64,000 nucleotides of DNA from Chitinophaga caseinilytica (GTDB lineage Bacteria; Bacteroidota; Bacteroidia; Chitinophagales; Chitinophagaceae), in NCBI RefSeq assembly GCF_038396765.1, contig NZ_CP150096.1:6121001-6185000 (forward strand). Direction: 5' to 3'. This document shows, in pieces, positions 28,938 to 38,940 of this stretch; the stretch's first letter is position 1, and each line of letters begins with the position of its first letter. The notes under the pieces were generated by a model. It was given only the letters and a program-made list of their open reading frames with translations. It was not told the DNA's origin and did not search any database. Position numbers and translations under genes: made by a program.

Positions 28938-31900
28938 GTTCGTTCGTATCTGGCTTTCTGATGATGAAAACAACATTGGATGTATATTTCGTCTGATCGA
29001 TCCGCTCCATGGTGCCGCCGTGGCTTTCCACGGTCTGGCGCAGGGTGGCGGACGAAAAGAAGGACAAGGGATGTTCGGATGTTTTGTTGAAACCGAGCAG
29101 TTTGGTACTGAACAGTTCCGTGAGCTTTGTGCCGCGGTGTTTCTTTTCCATGGCCGCATCGCCGTCGCGGACGATGATGATGCCGCCGGGCCGGAGCTTG
29201 TCCATGCACCGGCGAATGAGGCTGGCCTGCTGTTCCGGCTGCAGGTAATGCAGCACGTCGAGCATCACGAAAGCGTCTTTTTCAGGAATGTCGAAGGTGG
29301 TGATATCCGCCGCGCGGAACTGCACCTGCTCGTTGCGGATGTAGCAATGCTGCGCCACCGCGATCTTTTCCTCGTCATGGTCCACTCCCAAAATATTCCT
29401 TTCCGGCGCCACGAAATGGAGCATATAGCTCATAAACCCGTATCCGCAGCCGATGTCCATGATATCGCCTTTTTCCGGCAGCATCCGGTGGAAATCTTCG
29501 TAATTGCGCTCCATTTTCGTCTTGATGCGCATGTACCATTCCAGCACCGGGCCTTTGTAAATATACTGATACATCAGCTGTTCGCGGTAATAAGCCGGCG
29601 TTTCCAGCGTTTCACTCAACTTTTTGTATTCTTCCCTGAAGTACCGGCTGATGGATTTGGTGCGGGCCGCATAGCCTTCGCCCCAGGCGGGATCGCCGGC
29701 TTTGATGCGGGGGAGGATTTTCATGGTCATCGTCCCGTCTTTCAGCAGGAAATCGCCTTTGGACATGCAGTACGCCGTGCCGTGGATTACCGCGGGCACG
29801 ATGTCGAGCCCCAGTTCTTCGGCCAGGAAAAACGCGCCTTTATGGAACCGCTTGATGTTTTTATCCTGGGAGCGCGTGCCTTCCGGGTACACCACTACCG
29901 AATAGCCCTGGGCTACACGGTCGCGGAGGTGATCGATGGCGGTTTCGGCGCCTTCGGCCACGGGGTAATAATCCGCCATCTGCACCACTTTCCCGAAAAC
30001 GGGGGAATTATACACCCAGTTGTTCGTGAGCAGCACCACGTTGGGATGCATGCTGGTAGACATGAGGATGTCGAGGAAAGACTGGTGGTTGCTGATGATG
30101 ACCGCCGGTTTTTTGAAATCTTCCCGGCTTTCGTTGATCGTTACTTTTTTGGTGTTGCCCATGATGTGGAGCACGCTCCAGGTGCATTTCGACAACAGTT
30201 TGTGGTAGATTTTCTTGCCTTTTTCCTTGTTGAAAGGGTTCAGCTTAATGATGATGAAACCGATGCCCGTGAGCACCAGCGCACCAAAGGCGAAGTAGAT
30301 GAACGAGAACATCGATTTCGACCAGCTCCAGAGCGTCCAGGGCGGGCGACTGTTCTTCCCTACCCGGTTGGCGATGAGGAAATTGAAAAGGAAAGGAATT
30401 AATACCTGTGAAGTGATGACCACGCACAAAATCCCGATCACCGCGATCGCCGCGATGGATTGCAGGGAAGGATGCTGCGCGAAGATGAGCACGCCCAGTC
30501 CCAAAACCGTTGTGATGGCGGAAAAGAATATCGACGATTTGAAGGAAGGCAGATGTTTGCTGCCGTTCTTGTATTCCTGCAAAAGCCCGTCCATCGTGAA
30601 AATGCTGTAATCATCCCCCAACCCGAAAATAAAAGTGGAAAGGATGATGTTGACGATATTGAACGGAATGCCCAGCAATCCCATAATCCCCAGAATCCAC
30701 ACCCAGCTGATGGCCATGGGGATGAAGGTGATAAGCGCCAGCTCGATGCGGCCGTAGGTGAGCAGCAGCGCAAAGAATACCAGGGCAGACGTCATCCAGG
30801 CGATGGTGTTGAATTCATCGCGGATCACGACGGCCAGGCGGTTGGCGGTGTATTGTTTATCGATCACGACCGTGCCGGGCAATGCGTCCAGCGCGGCGTA
30901 TACTTCGTTCTTCCGGGACGGGTCTACCTTCAGAATACCCGACAGGGAAGCGTTCCCGGGCTTCAGCGTCACGAAATCGCTGATGGTGGGCAAATCCATC
31001 AAAGGTGAATTTTCCGGCTTCGTGACGGAATAGTCTTGGGTGATGAGTACCTGGAATTGATCGAACGCTTCCGGTTTGAAACCGAATTTTGCGCCTTCCT
31101 GCCGCAAAGCCGCCATCACAGCGCCGGCGCGCCCGGCCGACCAGTAATTTTTCCACCGTTCGATCCGTATTTGCTGTTCCTGTTCAGACAACAGCAAATG
31201 CCCGGGCCCACCGGTTTTCTTCAGCGCTCCAGTTGCCAGGAGGCGCTGCAACGTTGCGTCCGCTCCCGCCCTGCGTTCCAACGCTTCGTTAAGGCTGGCG
31301 CCTTCAGACAGCATGTAAACGGTTTGGGCGGTATAATCGTTGAGGCGGTTGAGTTTGGCTTCGGCGTCGCGAAGTTTTTGTGGCATGTAGTTCATGCGCA
31401 TCATATCGCTTTCGAAACGCACCTTTCCGGCGGTGAAGAAAAACACGACGGTGAGCGCCAGTATGCCGTATACGAGCCATTTATTGCGTTCCGGCCGCCA
31501 TTCGGAGAACCGGTCGATGATGTTGTGTTTGACGGGCGCGTCTTTCGCCGGCGCCTTGCCCATGACGATGAAATGCGGCAGCACGATGAGCGAAAACAGC
31601 GAAGCCCCCACGAGGCTAAACCCGGCGAACAGCCCCATGTCCTGCAGCATGGGCGACTTCACGAATTGCAGGCAGAAGAAGCCGCCAACCGTCGTGAAGC
31701 TGCCCACGGTCATGGGCATGGCGAGGTCGCGGAGCACCTGGCGGATGTCGGGCAAATGGCGGTAATGGTTGAAAACGTGCAGCGAATAGTTCACCGCAAC
31801 GCCCAGCACCACACAACCCGCGCCCATGGCGATCACGGAGATGCTTCCCTGCACGAGGTACACCATGGCCAGGGAAAACAGCGCACCGAATACCACGGGC

Positions 31901-32804
31901 AGCATCACGAGCAATGGCGCGCGCTTGCGGCGGAAAAACAGGGCAATGAGGACGATGAGCAGCAGCACGGTGATGCCCTGCGTCAGCATCGTATCCTGGC
32001 GCAGTTGCACCGCGTTCCCCACGGCCACGGCAGTTGCGCCGAAATAGGTGACCTGTGCGGCGGGAACTGCCGCTGCCACGGAATCGATGAGATGATCGAG
32101 GTACGAAAGAAAAGCTTTGTTATCGGCCGTTTTACCGGGCGCGAATTTCGGGGTAACGAGCACCAGCAGGTTGCGCTCGTCTTTGCTCATGAGGTAGCCG
32201 TCGTACAAGGTCCAGGAATCGTCTGCCTGGAGCTGCTGGAGCTTCTTCATCCCGATCCACGTGATCCCGAGCGGATCGGCGGCGATAGACCTTTTGAGGA
32301 CCATGCCGGCCGGGGAAACGAGCGTATTGTAATTCCCTTCCATGGCGCCGGCCACGCGGGCGGGCGATGTAAGGGTATCGAGCGTTTTGTAGTCTTTTTC
32401 TTCGAGGAACAGGGGCAGGTTGGCCTGCACACGGTTGAGCAAGCTGAACAGCAGCGTGTCTTCCATTTTACCGGTGACGGCAGACACGTAGGGCGCCACG
32501 GGGTTTGCCTGCAGGCCGGCGGTGAGTTGCTCCGCGGCGAGGATAAGGCTGTCTGGCGCTGCTGCGGCCGAACTGTCTTTCTGTGAAACGATGACCGCCA
32601 GTTTATCCGTGAACTTGGAGTTCTGGAGGAACTGGTTGAGCCGGTCGATCTTGGGATCCTGCGGCAGTATGCGCGTAATGTCTTCCTCCAGTTTCACTTT
32701 AGAGGCGAAGAAGGCGGCGGATAAAAAAGGAAAGCCGTAAACAGCCACAGCAGCCATTTACGGGCGTTAAAAAAATTGTAGATCGATATGAAGAATGTGC
32801 CCAT
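28930..32804 (-). CDS. Trifunctional MMPL transporter / lysophospholipid-type acyltransferase / SAM methyltransferase (apparent frameshift)
   Basis: About 1291 residues. Residues 1-~830: RND/MMPL exporter with about 12 membrane helices in two sets (IAMGAGCVVLGVAVNYSLHV, FIFGLGDDYSIFTMDGLL). About 870-1040: PlsC acyltransferase (NHQSFLDILMS near 903, YPEGTRSQDK near 973). About 1080-1240: class I methyltransferase (IMDIGCGYGFMSY near 1115, DAFVMLDVLHYL). It could carry, acylate and methylate the pigment at the membrane. The proper N-terminus (MGTFFISIYNFFNARKW) from ATG 32804 is out of frame with the rest by one base at a run of six A/T (32723-32728). Confidence 0.88.
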
Positions 32805-32813
32805 GGATCGGTT

Positions 32814-34019
32814 TTAAGTTTGCGCCGCGGCCCGCTTTCGCCGGAAAACCGACAGCGTCAGCCACGTAACGAGGCCCGCCACGAGCCCCGCCGCTACGGC
32901 CAGCGTAATACTGCCCGTGATATACTGGAAAAGGTTTTGCTTGACGTCGTCCAGCGTCAGGGATTTGCTGAAAATGAGCCAGGTCGCGTCTTCCGCCACA
33001 TACATCCTTCCCATGAGAAAACTGCCGTACACGATCAGCGGGATCATGGGCGGAATGCTGATATTGGAAGCGATGAGCACCAAAGCCTTGTTGAGCTTCA
33101 GCAATTGCGCGATCACCACGGCGATGAGCATCTGGAACCCCCACACCGGGAAAATCCCCATGAAAACGCCGAACCCGACAGACGCGGCTTTCGTTCCATT
33201 GCTCTCCCCCGCTGCCAGCAACTGCTCGCGCCAGATGTACCGCAACCCGTCTTTCGAAAAAATGAACCGCAACAGGTTCCGCGGATGGATATACAGGAAA
33301 GCGATGGTCACCAGCACGGTATTGAGCACACTGATCCGCGAAAAATCCCGGAACGGCCGGAAGTGCGACACCCTTTCCTCCGCCGGCGGATAATACACGC
33401 CCACCGGCACCCAACCGATGCGGATCCCTTTCCAGCTGCAGCGCACCAGTACTTCGATCTCGAATTCGTACTTGGTACAGGCGAACCGCATCCCCTTCAT
33501 AGCGAACAACGGGTACAACCGGTAACCAGACTGCGTGTCCGGCCCTTTCAGCCCCGTTTCCACGTAAAACCAGAAGTTGGAGAACTTGTTGGCGAAAGTG
33601 TTTTTGCCGGGCATGTTCTCCTGGTGCAGGTTCCGTGCGCCGATGAGGATCGCGGGATCGCTTTTGTCGGCTTTGTCGAGGAACGTCAGCAAATCGCTGG
33701 CGTAATGTTGCCCGTCCGCATCCATCGTAATGGCGAAATCGTACCCCTGCTCCAGCGCGTACCGGAACCCTCTGCGCAAGGCGATGCCTTTGCCGCGGTT
33801 GGGCTGGTAAGCGAGCACATTGATCTGCGGGAACCGCGCCAGCACGGCCATCGTATCATCCGTTGCGCCGTCGTTCACCACGATCACGTGCTGCGTATAC
33901 GCCAAAACCTGCCCCAGCACGGCCCCGAGGGTGCCGGCGTTGTTGTAGGTCGGGATCAGCACGCAAACCCTGCGCTCACCGAACCGTGCGTCGTATGTGC
34001 CCTGTTGCTCCATGATCAT
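32814..34019 (-). CDS. Family-2 glycosyltransferase fused to a DUF2062 membrane domain
   Basis: 401 residues. GT-A domain 15-235: VCVLIPTYNNAGTLGAVL, HVIVVNDGATDDT, the metal-binding DADGQH near residue 100, and a later TQSGYRLYP. From about 255 two or three membrane helices with FGVFMGIFPVWGFQMLIAV and ASNISIPPMIPLIVYGSF match DUF2062. Resembles dolichyl-phosphate-sugar synthases. Probably glycosylates a lipid carrier or the pigment. It overlaps the dehydratase gene by 4 bases and ends 9 bases before the MMPL fusion. Confidence 0.9.
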   Translation of the reverse strand: MIMEQQGTYDARFGERRVCVLIPTYNNAGTLGAVLGQVLAYTQHVIVVNDGATDDTMAVLARFPQINVLAYQPNRGKGIALRRGFRYALEQGYDFAITMDADGQHYASDLLTFLDKADKSDPAILIGARNLHQENMPGKNTFANKFSNFWFYVETGLKGPDTQSGYRLYPLFAMKGMRFACTKYEFEIEVLVRCSWKGIRIGWVPVGVYYPPAEERVSHFRPFRDFSRISVLNTVLVTIAFLYIHPRNLLRFIFSKDGLRYIWREQLLAAGESNGTKAASVGFGVFMGIFPVWGFQMLIAVVIAQLLKLNKALVLIASNISIPPMIPLIVYGSFLMGRMYVAEDATWLIFSKSLTLDDVKQNLFQYITGSITLAVAAGLVAGLVTWLTLSVFRRKRAAAQT

Positions 34020-34378
34020 TTGAAACGGCCCTGGAACTTCAGGAACGTAGTGGCTTCGTGTTTGATGACGGCATTGGTCTTATATCCCCCTTCCTCTTCC
34101 GTATAACCGATCTCCACGGTCACCTGCGGGCTCACGCGGGGGTCGATCATGTTGAGGAATTTCATGTTCGTCGCTTTTTCCACGAGCAAAGTCTTGCCCA
34201 CGGCGGCCGACAGCAGCTCCTGGATCGTCTGCATCATGCAAACGCCGGGAACAACGGGCTGCCCGGGAAAATGCCCTTCGAAAATGGGATGCGCGCCGTT
34301 CCAGTCGATCGTATAGTGGATCGAATTTTCAGCCGGTTGCTGTTGGGATACGACGGTAAAGAATTTTCCTGTTAACAT
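34016..34378 (-). CDS. FabZ-like 3-hydroxyacyl-ACP dehydratase (hotdog fold)
   Basis: 120 residues. Catalytic motif GHFPGQPVVPGV with His36, and the acidic partner in MMQTIQELL (about Glu54). FabZ-type enzymes dehydrate 3-hydroxyacyl-ACP to trans-2-enoyl-ACP; here that gives each double bond of the polyene. Overlaps both neighbours by 4 and 1 bases. A second hotdog protein without the HFPG motif is at 44164. Confidence 0.88.
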   Translation of the reverse strand: MLTGKFFTVVSQQQPAENSIHYTIDWNGAHPIFEGHFPGQPVVPGVCMMQTIQELLSAAVGKTLLVEKATNMKFLNMIDPRVSPQVTVEIGYTEEEGGYKTNAVIKHEATTFLKFQGRFK

Positions 34379-35001
34379 TATTTTTCTACGCGTTGTAATG
34401 AAATATTGAATTTGACGGCATGATGGCGAATGTCTATGCTATCCGGCACACCATTCCTGTATTGCTTCAACCACACGTCTACCACGGGCTTGCGGCGCGA
34501 GCCGTTTTCCACGCGCACCAGTTGGGTACAAGCCGTGTCGGTGATATAATAAATCTTCCCTTTCGGCAGATCGAAGGCGGTGTAGCGCAGGCCATTCCCC
34601 GTGAAGGTTTTGGCCGTAGCCGGATCGCGGCGCATGAGCACCATATCGAAATCCTTCCGCAGCGTTTTCACCACCGCTTTTTTGTCCATTTTCGGGAGCA
34701 TGTAGTGTTTGATGAAGGAACCGTCTTTCGTGAATTCGAAATCGAAAAACTTCATCCCCATTTCGCTCATGAACAATACGCGCATGCTGCCGTTGTCCAT
34801 GGGCCGGAAATACAATAAGCCCGACAAATGATGCTGCAGAATATCGACCTGCGTGCTGTATAGTGCGGGCGAATCGATCTTCGGCCGGAACTGCTCCAGG
34901 CACGAAGTCGCGTCCGCATCGGTGCGCTGCAGGCCTTTGTAGGCCGATCCGCAGGAAGCGAGCCCCAGCAGCAATACGCTATTTAACAGCAAACATCTCA
35001 T
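34378..35001 (-). CDS. Outer-membrane lipoprotein of the flexirubin cluster, unknown function
   Basis: 207 residues. Lipobox LASCG with Cys17. The rest is beta-rich (LSGLLYFRPMDNGSMRVLFMSEMGMKFFDFEF, LRYTAFDLPKGKIYYITDT) and recalls LolB-like folds, but I cannot name a family with confidence. It overlaps the LolA-like gene by 23 bases, so a LolA-LolB-like pair that moves a lipid or pigment across the periplasm is plausible. Inference from position. Confidence 0.75.
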   Translation of the reverse strand: MRCLLLNSVLLLGLASCGSAYKGLQRTDADATSCLEQFRPKIDSPALYSTQVDILQHHLSGLLYFRPMDNGSMRVLFMSEMGMKFFDFEFTKDGSFIKHYMLPKMDKKAVVKTLRKDFDMVLMRRDPATAKTFTGNGLRYTAFDLPKGKIYYITDTACTQLVRVENGSRRKPVVDVWLKQYRNGVPDSIDIRHHAVKFNISLQRVEK

Positions 35002-35611
35002 CCGGTATGGCGGCGTTCAGCTCCTTTTTGGTGAAAATCATTTCGGTACGGTCGCCCGAAGCTTCGTGCATGACGATCTTCGCCACGCCCAGGTCTTTCT
35101 TGTCGACCAGCAGCTCGATCGAGGAGAAGAAATCCTTCATCCCCTTCGCCACGGGCGTCAACTGTAACAGATATTGTTTATCGTTTTCCTGCACTTTGGC
35201 GGTAAAGTCTTTGTTGTTCAGCACATTTCCCTGCACACAATCGGCCGTGATCCGGCTGATCTGCTCAAACAGTTTATTGCCGCCGGTGGAAATGCTCCTG
35301 TCTGTCCGGGAATCCTTGATGCGGACATTCTTCCCGTTGATGATCATGAGGTAATAGGTGGGCGACGCATATTCCATCCGCACCCGGTTTTCCTTCTTGA
35401 ACCAGAATTTCCCCTTGCTGGTGATTTTATCGGCCAGCAGGCTGAGGTGCTTTTCCTGGACGAAATCGCTTTTGATCGACTGCGTCTGCTGCGCCGTGCG
35501 GGCAAATTCCTGTTTAAACTGTTCGAGGTTCGAAACGGGCCTGAACCCGCTCTGGGCGGCAACTTGCAGCGTAATGAAAGTCGCTGCCAACATCATGGTC
35601 CATCTACGCAT
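34979..35611 (-). CDS. LolA-family outer-membrane lipoprotein carrier-like protein
   Basis: 210 residues with signal peptide (about 1-19, LQVAA before QSG). LolA-type pattern: FARTAQQTQSIKSDFVQEKHL, KGKFWFKKENRVRMEYASPTYYLMIINGK, LFEQISRITADCVQGN, KKDLGVAKIVMHEASGDRTEMIF. The unclosed beta-barrel of LolA holds lipid chains. In polyene clusters a LolA relative is thought to carry the finished lipid to the outer membrane. It overlaps the deacetylase gene by 8 bases and the lipoprotein gene by 23. Confidence 0.88.
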   Translation of the reverse strand: MRRWTMMLAATFITLQVAAQSGFRPVSNLEQFKQEFARTAQQTQSIKSDFVQEKHLSLLADKITSKGKFWFKKENRVRMEYASPTYYLMIINGKNVRIKDSRTDRSISTGGNKLFEQISRITADCVQGNVLNNKDFTAKVQENDKQYLLQLTPVAKGMKDFFSSIELLVDKKDLGVAKIVMHEASGDRTEMIFTKKELNAAIPDEMFAVK

Positions 35612-36376
35612 AAGCCGGAATGTTTAAAAGTTCATCCAATCGTTTGATGGCGAAGCCATCGCGTTTGAGTTGCTTGATGAGCGCGGGCAAAATCCTGACG
35701 GTGGCCGCGGCGGTATCGTGAAAGAGGAAGATGTCTCCCGCTTCGATTTTCTTCGTTACGCGCTCGAACAGTTTGTCTTCGTCTTTGATGACGGTGTCGA
35801 ACGAGCGGACGCTCCATCCCACGGCGATGAATTTCCCTTTCCGGATCGCGCGGGCGAGCATGGGATTGGTGACGCCGTATGGCGGGCGGAACAGTCTGGG
35901 TTGCAGCCCTGTAGCGGATTTGATGACTTCATTCGCCCTGGCGAGGTCTGTTTTCATGGCCGCGGTGGTTTGCAGATCGAAAGTTGGGCTGTGGGAAAAG
36001 CTGTGGTTGCCGACGAGGTGCCCTTCGCCCACGATCCTTTTCATGAGCGCCGGCTCCTGCTCCACGCGGTGGCCGATGCAGAAAAACGCCGCGCGCACGT
36101 TGAACTGCGCGAGGATGTCGAGGATCTGCGGGGTGAACTCGGTCAGCGGCCCGTCGTCGAACGACAAGGCGACCGATTTATCGGAGCGTTTGCCTTTGCT
36201 GTGGGTGCGCACGAAATAGTTGGACCGCACGTTGATGGCCCCCAGGCCGCAAATCCCGAAGCTACGAGCAAAGGTATGAGCAGCTTCCAGGCAGGCGTGG
36301 CCGCCCATCCGCCGTGTAGCAGGATGATGACGCCTGCGGCTGCCGCCGCCGCTGCTATGACGAATGCCCTCAGCAT
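35604..36376 (-). CDS. Polysaccharide-deacetylase (NodB)-family protein (apparent frameshift)
   Basis: About 257 residues after restoring one base. Start MLRAFVIAAAAAAAG with two hydrophobic segments (to about residue 45), then the NodB domain: metal Asp in SFDDGPLTEF, GNHSFSHSP (H-x3-H), RLFRPPYGV and FLFHDTAAA. All metal and catalytic motifs are present. NodB enzymes remove N- or O-acetyl groups from glycans. The frame breaks at a run of five C (36239-36243). With six, GFAAWG continues into AINVRSNYF. Substrate unknown. Overlaps the chain-length-factor gene by 7 bases. Confidence 0.87.
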
Positions 36377-37419
36377 TTCTCCAGCAAAATAAATGAGTGA
36401 TGGGTGCCTTGATGATGGTTCCAGACGAGGATGCGCTCCGGGCCTGCCGGGGCGTCGCCTTTAACCATGGCTTCCTGCGGAACTGCGCCACGGTGGAGGC
36501 ATCCCGCAGCCATCCATACGGCGAAGGCCGATGCGGTGGGATATTCTCCGCAGAAATGTTTGAATGCCGCTACCGGCGTAGATCCGAAGAGCCGGTTTTC
36601 TATGCTTTCGTAGTACCGGTCGCCGGCATCATCGCCATTCCGGCCGCTGAGCACGAGCGAAATATCTTTCGGCGCCAACCCGTTGCGGCGCAGGAAATCC
36701 AGCAAATGGTCCGCCGTTTCCTGTTCGGATGCGGGGCGGTACAGCATGTCCACGGCGGTTAGTTGCGCGAGGGATTTGTCGTCCTTCCCTGAAGCCAATA
36801 CAAAAAATGCGGCGCCCTCCCCTGCCATGGTGCCCGGTGTCCCGGAACGTTGCAATGCGGCGGTGGAGGTGTTTTTATACAATCCGAAACGGCGCAGGAT
36901 GGTGTGCGAATATTCGGTGATTTCGTCTGTTGCGCCGGCGAGAATTTTCCGCGAAGGGTCTTCCGCCAGCATCAGCAGACTGTCCTGCAACGCGTTTTCC
37001 AATGAAAATGCGGTGTGGACGAACGTGTTGTTATACGCGTGGCAACCCAGCAGCAGGGCGATCTGGCCGGCTACGGTGTTGTGCGTGCTCTGGATGAAAG
37101 CGGTGGGCGTGAGCATGTCTTCGTGCTGGCTCACCAGTTTCTGCAGGAACACGCCCGTATCGGCGAGGCATCCGTAGGCCGTGCCCATGATGATGGCGTC
37201 GGGGGATTGGATGCCCGCGGCTTCCAGGCTCATGTGCGAGGCGGCAACGCCCATTTTGATGGCGCGGCCCATCCGGCGGATCTGCTTGATATCGATCCAC
37301 TGTTTGTAATCCGGGTCGGCCACGGGCAGGCGGTCGCCTTCGTAATGCCGGATCTCACCCGGAAAAACGTGGCCGTCCTGTGCCGATACGCATCCTGTTC
37401 CTTGTATGAAAGCTGTCAT
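36370..37419 (-). CDS. Beta-ketoacyl synthase chain-length-factor-like protein
   Basis: 349 residues with the thiolase fold but without the catalytic cysteine: at the nucleophile position the sequence is HTAFSLENAL (Phe138 where KAS has Cys). Other fold motifs remain (MGTAYGCLADTG, THNTVAGQIALLLG, GEGAAFFVLA). Such subunits pair with an active ketosynthase and set chain length in type II polyketide and aryl-polyene systems. The KAS at 37483 is the likely partner; a 63-base gap separates them. Confidence 0.86.
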   Translation of the reverse strand: MTAFIQGTGCVSAQDGHVFPGEIRHYEGDRLPVADPDYKQWIDIKQIRRMGRAIKMGVAASHMSLEAAGIQSPDAIIMGTAYGCLADTGVFLQKLVSQHEDMLTPTAFIQSTHNTVAGQIALLLGCHAYNNTFVHTAFSLENALQDSLLMLAEDPSRKILAGATDEITEYSHTILRRFGLYKNTSTAALQRSGTPGTMAGEGAAFFVLASGKDDKSLAQLTAVDMLYRPASEQETADHLLDFLRRNGLAPKDISLVLSGRNGDDAGDRYYESIENRLFGSTPVAAFKHFCGEYPTASAFAVWMAAGCLHRGAVPQEAMVKGDAPAGPERILVWNHHQGTHHSFILLEKC

Positions 37420-37482
37420 CCGTTAATTTTTATTTTTGACATTTTTGACGGATGGAACTTCGCATTTGCTCCGTTTCATGTG

Positions 37483-38679
37483 TTATTCCTTTGAAAAGAC
37501 CAGGCTGGAACAGTTACCGCCGAACCCGAAGGAGTTCGACATCACGTTCCGCAGGCCGTTGCCCCGTGAAAAAGCAGTGACCGGCGAAAAGGCCAGTTCC
37601 TTCATCTGCACGGAGAAGTTGGCGTTGGGATAAATGATCCCTTCGCGCAGCGCCCACGCGGAAAATACCGCTTCGATGCCGCCGCTGGCGCCCAGCGTGT
37701 GCCCAGTGAAGCTCTTGGTGGAGCTGGCGGGCGGCACGCCATTTCCGAACAGCCGGGAAATGGCCAGGCCTTCCGAGCTGTCGTTGTTCTGGGTACCGGT
37801 GCCGTGCAGGTTGATGTAGCCGATGTCTTCCGGCTGCAATCCCCCCATTTCCAGGGCGCCTTTCATCGCCATGAAATTACCGATGCCATCGGGCGATGAA
37901 GCCGTCTGGTGATAGGCGTCGTTGGCATTGGCGAACCCCGCGAGGCGGCACCATGGCTGGATCTTCTCCGCCACGGCGTCAGACACGAGCACTACGTACC
38001 CCGCGCCCTCACCGAGGTTCAGGCCGGTCCGGGTATTGTCGAACGGGCGGCAGTTTTGCTGATCGAGGATCATGAGGGTGTTGAAGCCGTTGAGCGTGAA
38101 GCGCGTCAAGGCGTCGGTCCCCCCGGCGATCACCACGTCCAGCATCCCCGCGCGGATCATGCGGGCGCCGTACATCAGCGCGTTGGCGCCCGATGAGCAG
38201 GCGGTGCTGATGGTGGAAACGTGGTGGCGGATGCCCATGGCGTCGGCCACCAGTTCTGTCACGGCGCCACATTCGTGGTGTACCACCTGGCGGAGTTTAC
38301 CTTTGGAAGTGTCTGCCAGGAAGGCTTCCATGAAATCTTCCGTTTTGTCCATCCCGCCAACGGTGTTCGCCGACACGAGCCCGACACGGTAGTCGGCAAT
38401 GCTGCCCAGGCCCGAAGCGTCCCAGGCTTCCTGCGCGGCGATGCGACTCAGGAGGGCGGTGCGGCTCCAGTGGGCGGGCATTCCCGCAATTTCGGCCAGT
38501 TCTTCGTTGCCGGCTTTCACTTCGACGACGGGGAAGGTTTGGGCGTGTGCGGACCGCAGGTGCTGCATGTACGCCATGCCCGGGCGCATCGCTTCAAACG
38601 AAGCCATGCACTCGCCAAGGTCCCGGCCAATGCCGGAAATGACGCCGCCTCCCGCTATCCATACATTCCCTTTCATCAT
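37483..38679 (-). CDS. Beta-ketoacyl-ACP synthase (FabF-like), active triad
   Basis: 398 residues. Cys161 in STACSSGANAL, His292 in LHGTGTQNND and His327 in KSFTGHTLGASG form the KAS I/II triad. It extends the polyketide with malonyl-ACP and probably works with the neighbouring chain-length-factor-like protein. It overlaps the ACP gene by 4 bases. One of three complete ketosynthases in the operon, besides the one at 41911 and the FabF-like one at 45854. Confidence 0.93.
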   Translation of the reverse strand: MMKGNVWIAGGGVISGIGRDLGECMASFEAMRPGMAYMQHLRSAHAQTFPVVEVKAGNEELAEIAGMPAHWSRTALLSRIAAQEAWDASGLGSIADYRVGLVSANTVGGMDKTEDFMEAFLADTSKGKLRQVVHHECGAVTELVADAMGIRHHVSTISTACSSGANALMYGARMIRAGMLDVVIAGGTDALTRFTLNGFNTLMILDQQNCRPFDNTRTGLNLGEGAGYVVLVSDAVAEKIQPWCRLAGFANANDAYHQTASSPDGIGNFMAMKGALEMGGLQPEDIGYINLHGTGTQNNDSSEGLAISRLFGNGVPPASSTKSFTGHTLGASGGIEAVFSAWALREGIIYPNANFSVQMKELAFSPVTAFSRGNGLRNVMSNSFGFGGNCSSLVFSKE

Positions 38680-38939
38680 GCCTGCTTCGCTTTCTCTGCG
38701 GTGATGTATTCGGCCATGGTACGAACGGAATAGAAAATGTTCGGACCATCTTCCGGTTTGGCGATGCGGATGTTATGATGCTGCTGCAGCAACACGATCA
38801 GCTCCAGTGCATCGATGCTGTCGAGCCCAAGCCCTTCCTTGAAAAGCGGCTGGTCGTCACCGATGTCTTCAGGTTTCACTTCCTGCAAATTCAATTGTTG
38901 AATGATCTGTTCTTTCAGATCCTGCATCAACTTTTCCAT
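38676..38939 (-). CDS. Acyl carrier protein
   Basis: 87 residues with the phosphopantetheine site GLDSIDALEL (Ser about 41). Four-helix ACP size and acidity. It carries the growing chain for the ketosynthases around it. Overlaps the KAS gene by 4 bases; 1 base separates it from the short KAS-like gene. Substrate of AcpS (25390). Confidence 0.92.
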   Translation of the reverse strand: MEKLMQDLKEQIIQQLNLQEVKPEDIGDDQPLFKEGLGLDSIDALELIVLLQQHHNIRIAKPEDGPNIFYSVRTMAEYITAEKAKQA

Positions 38940-38940
38940 A

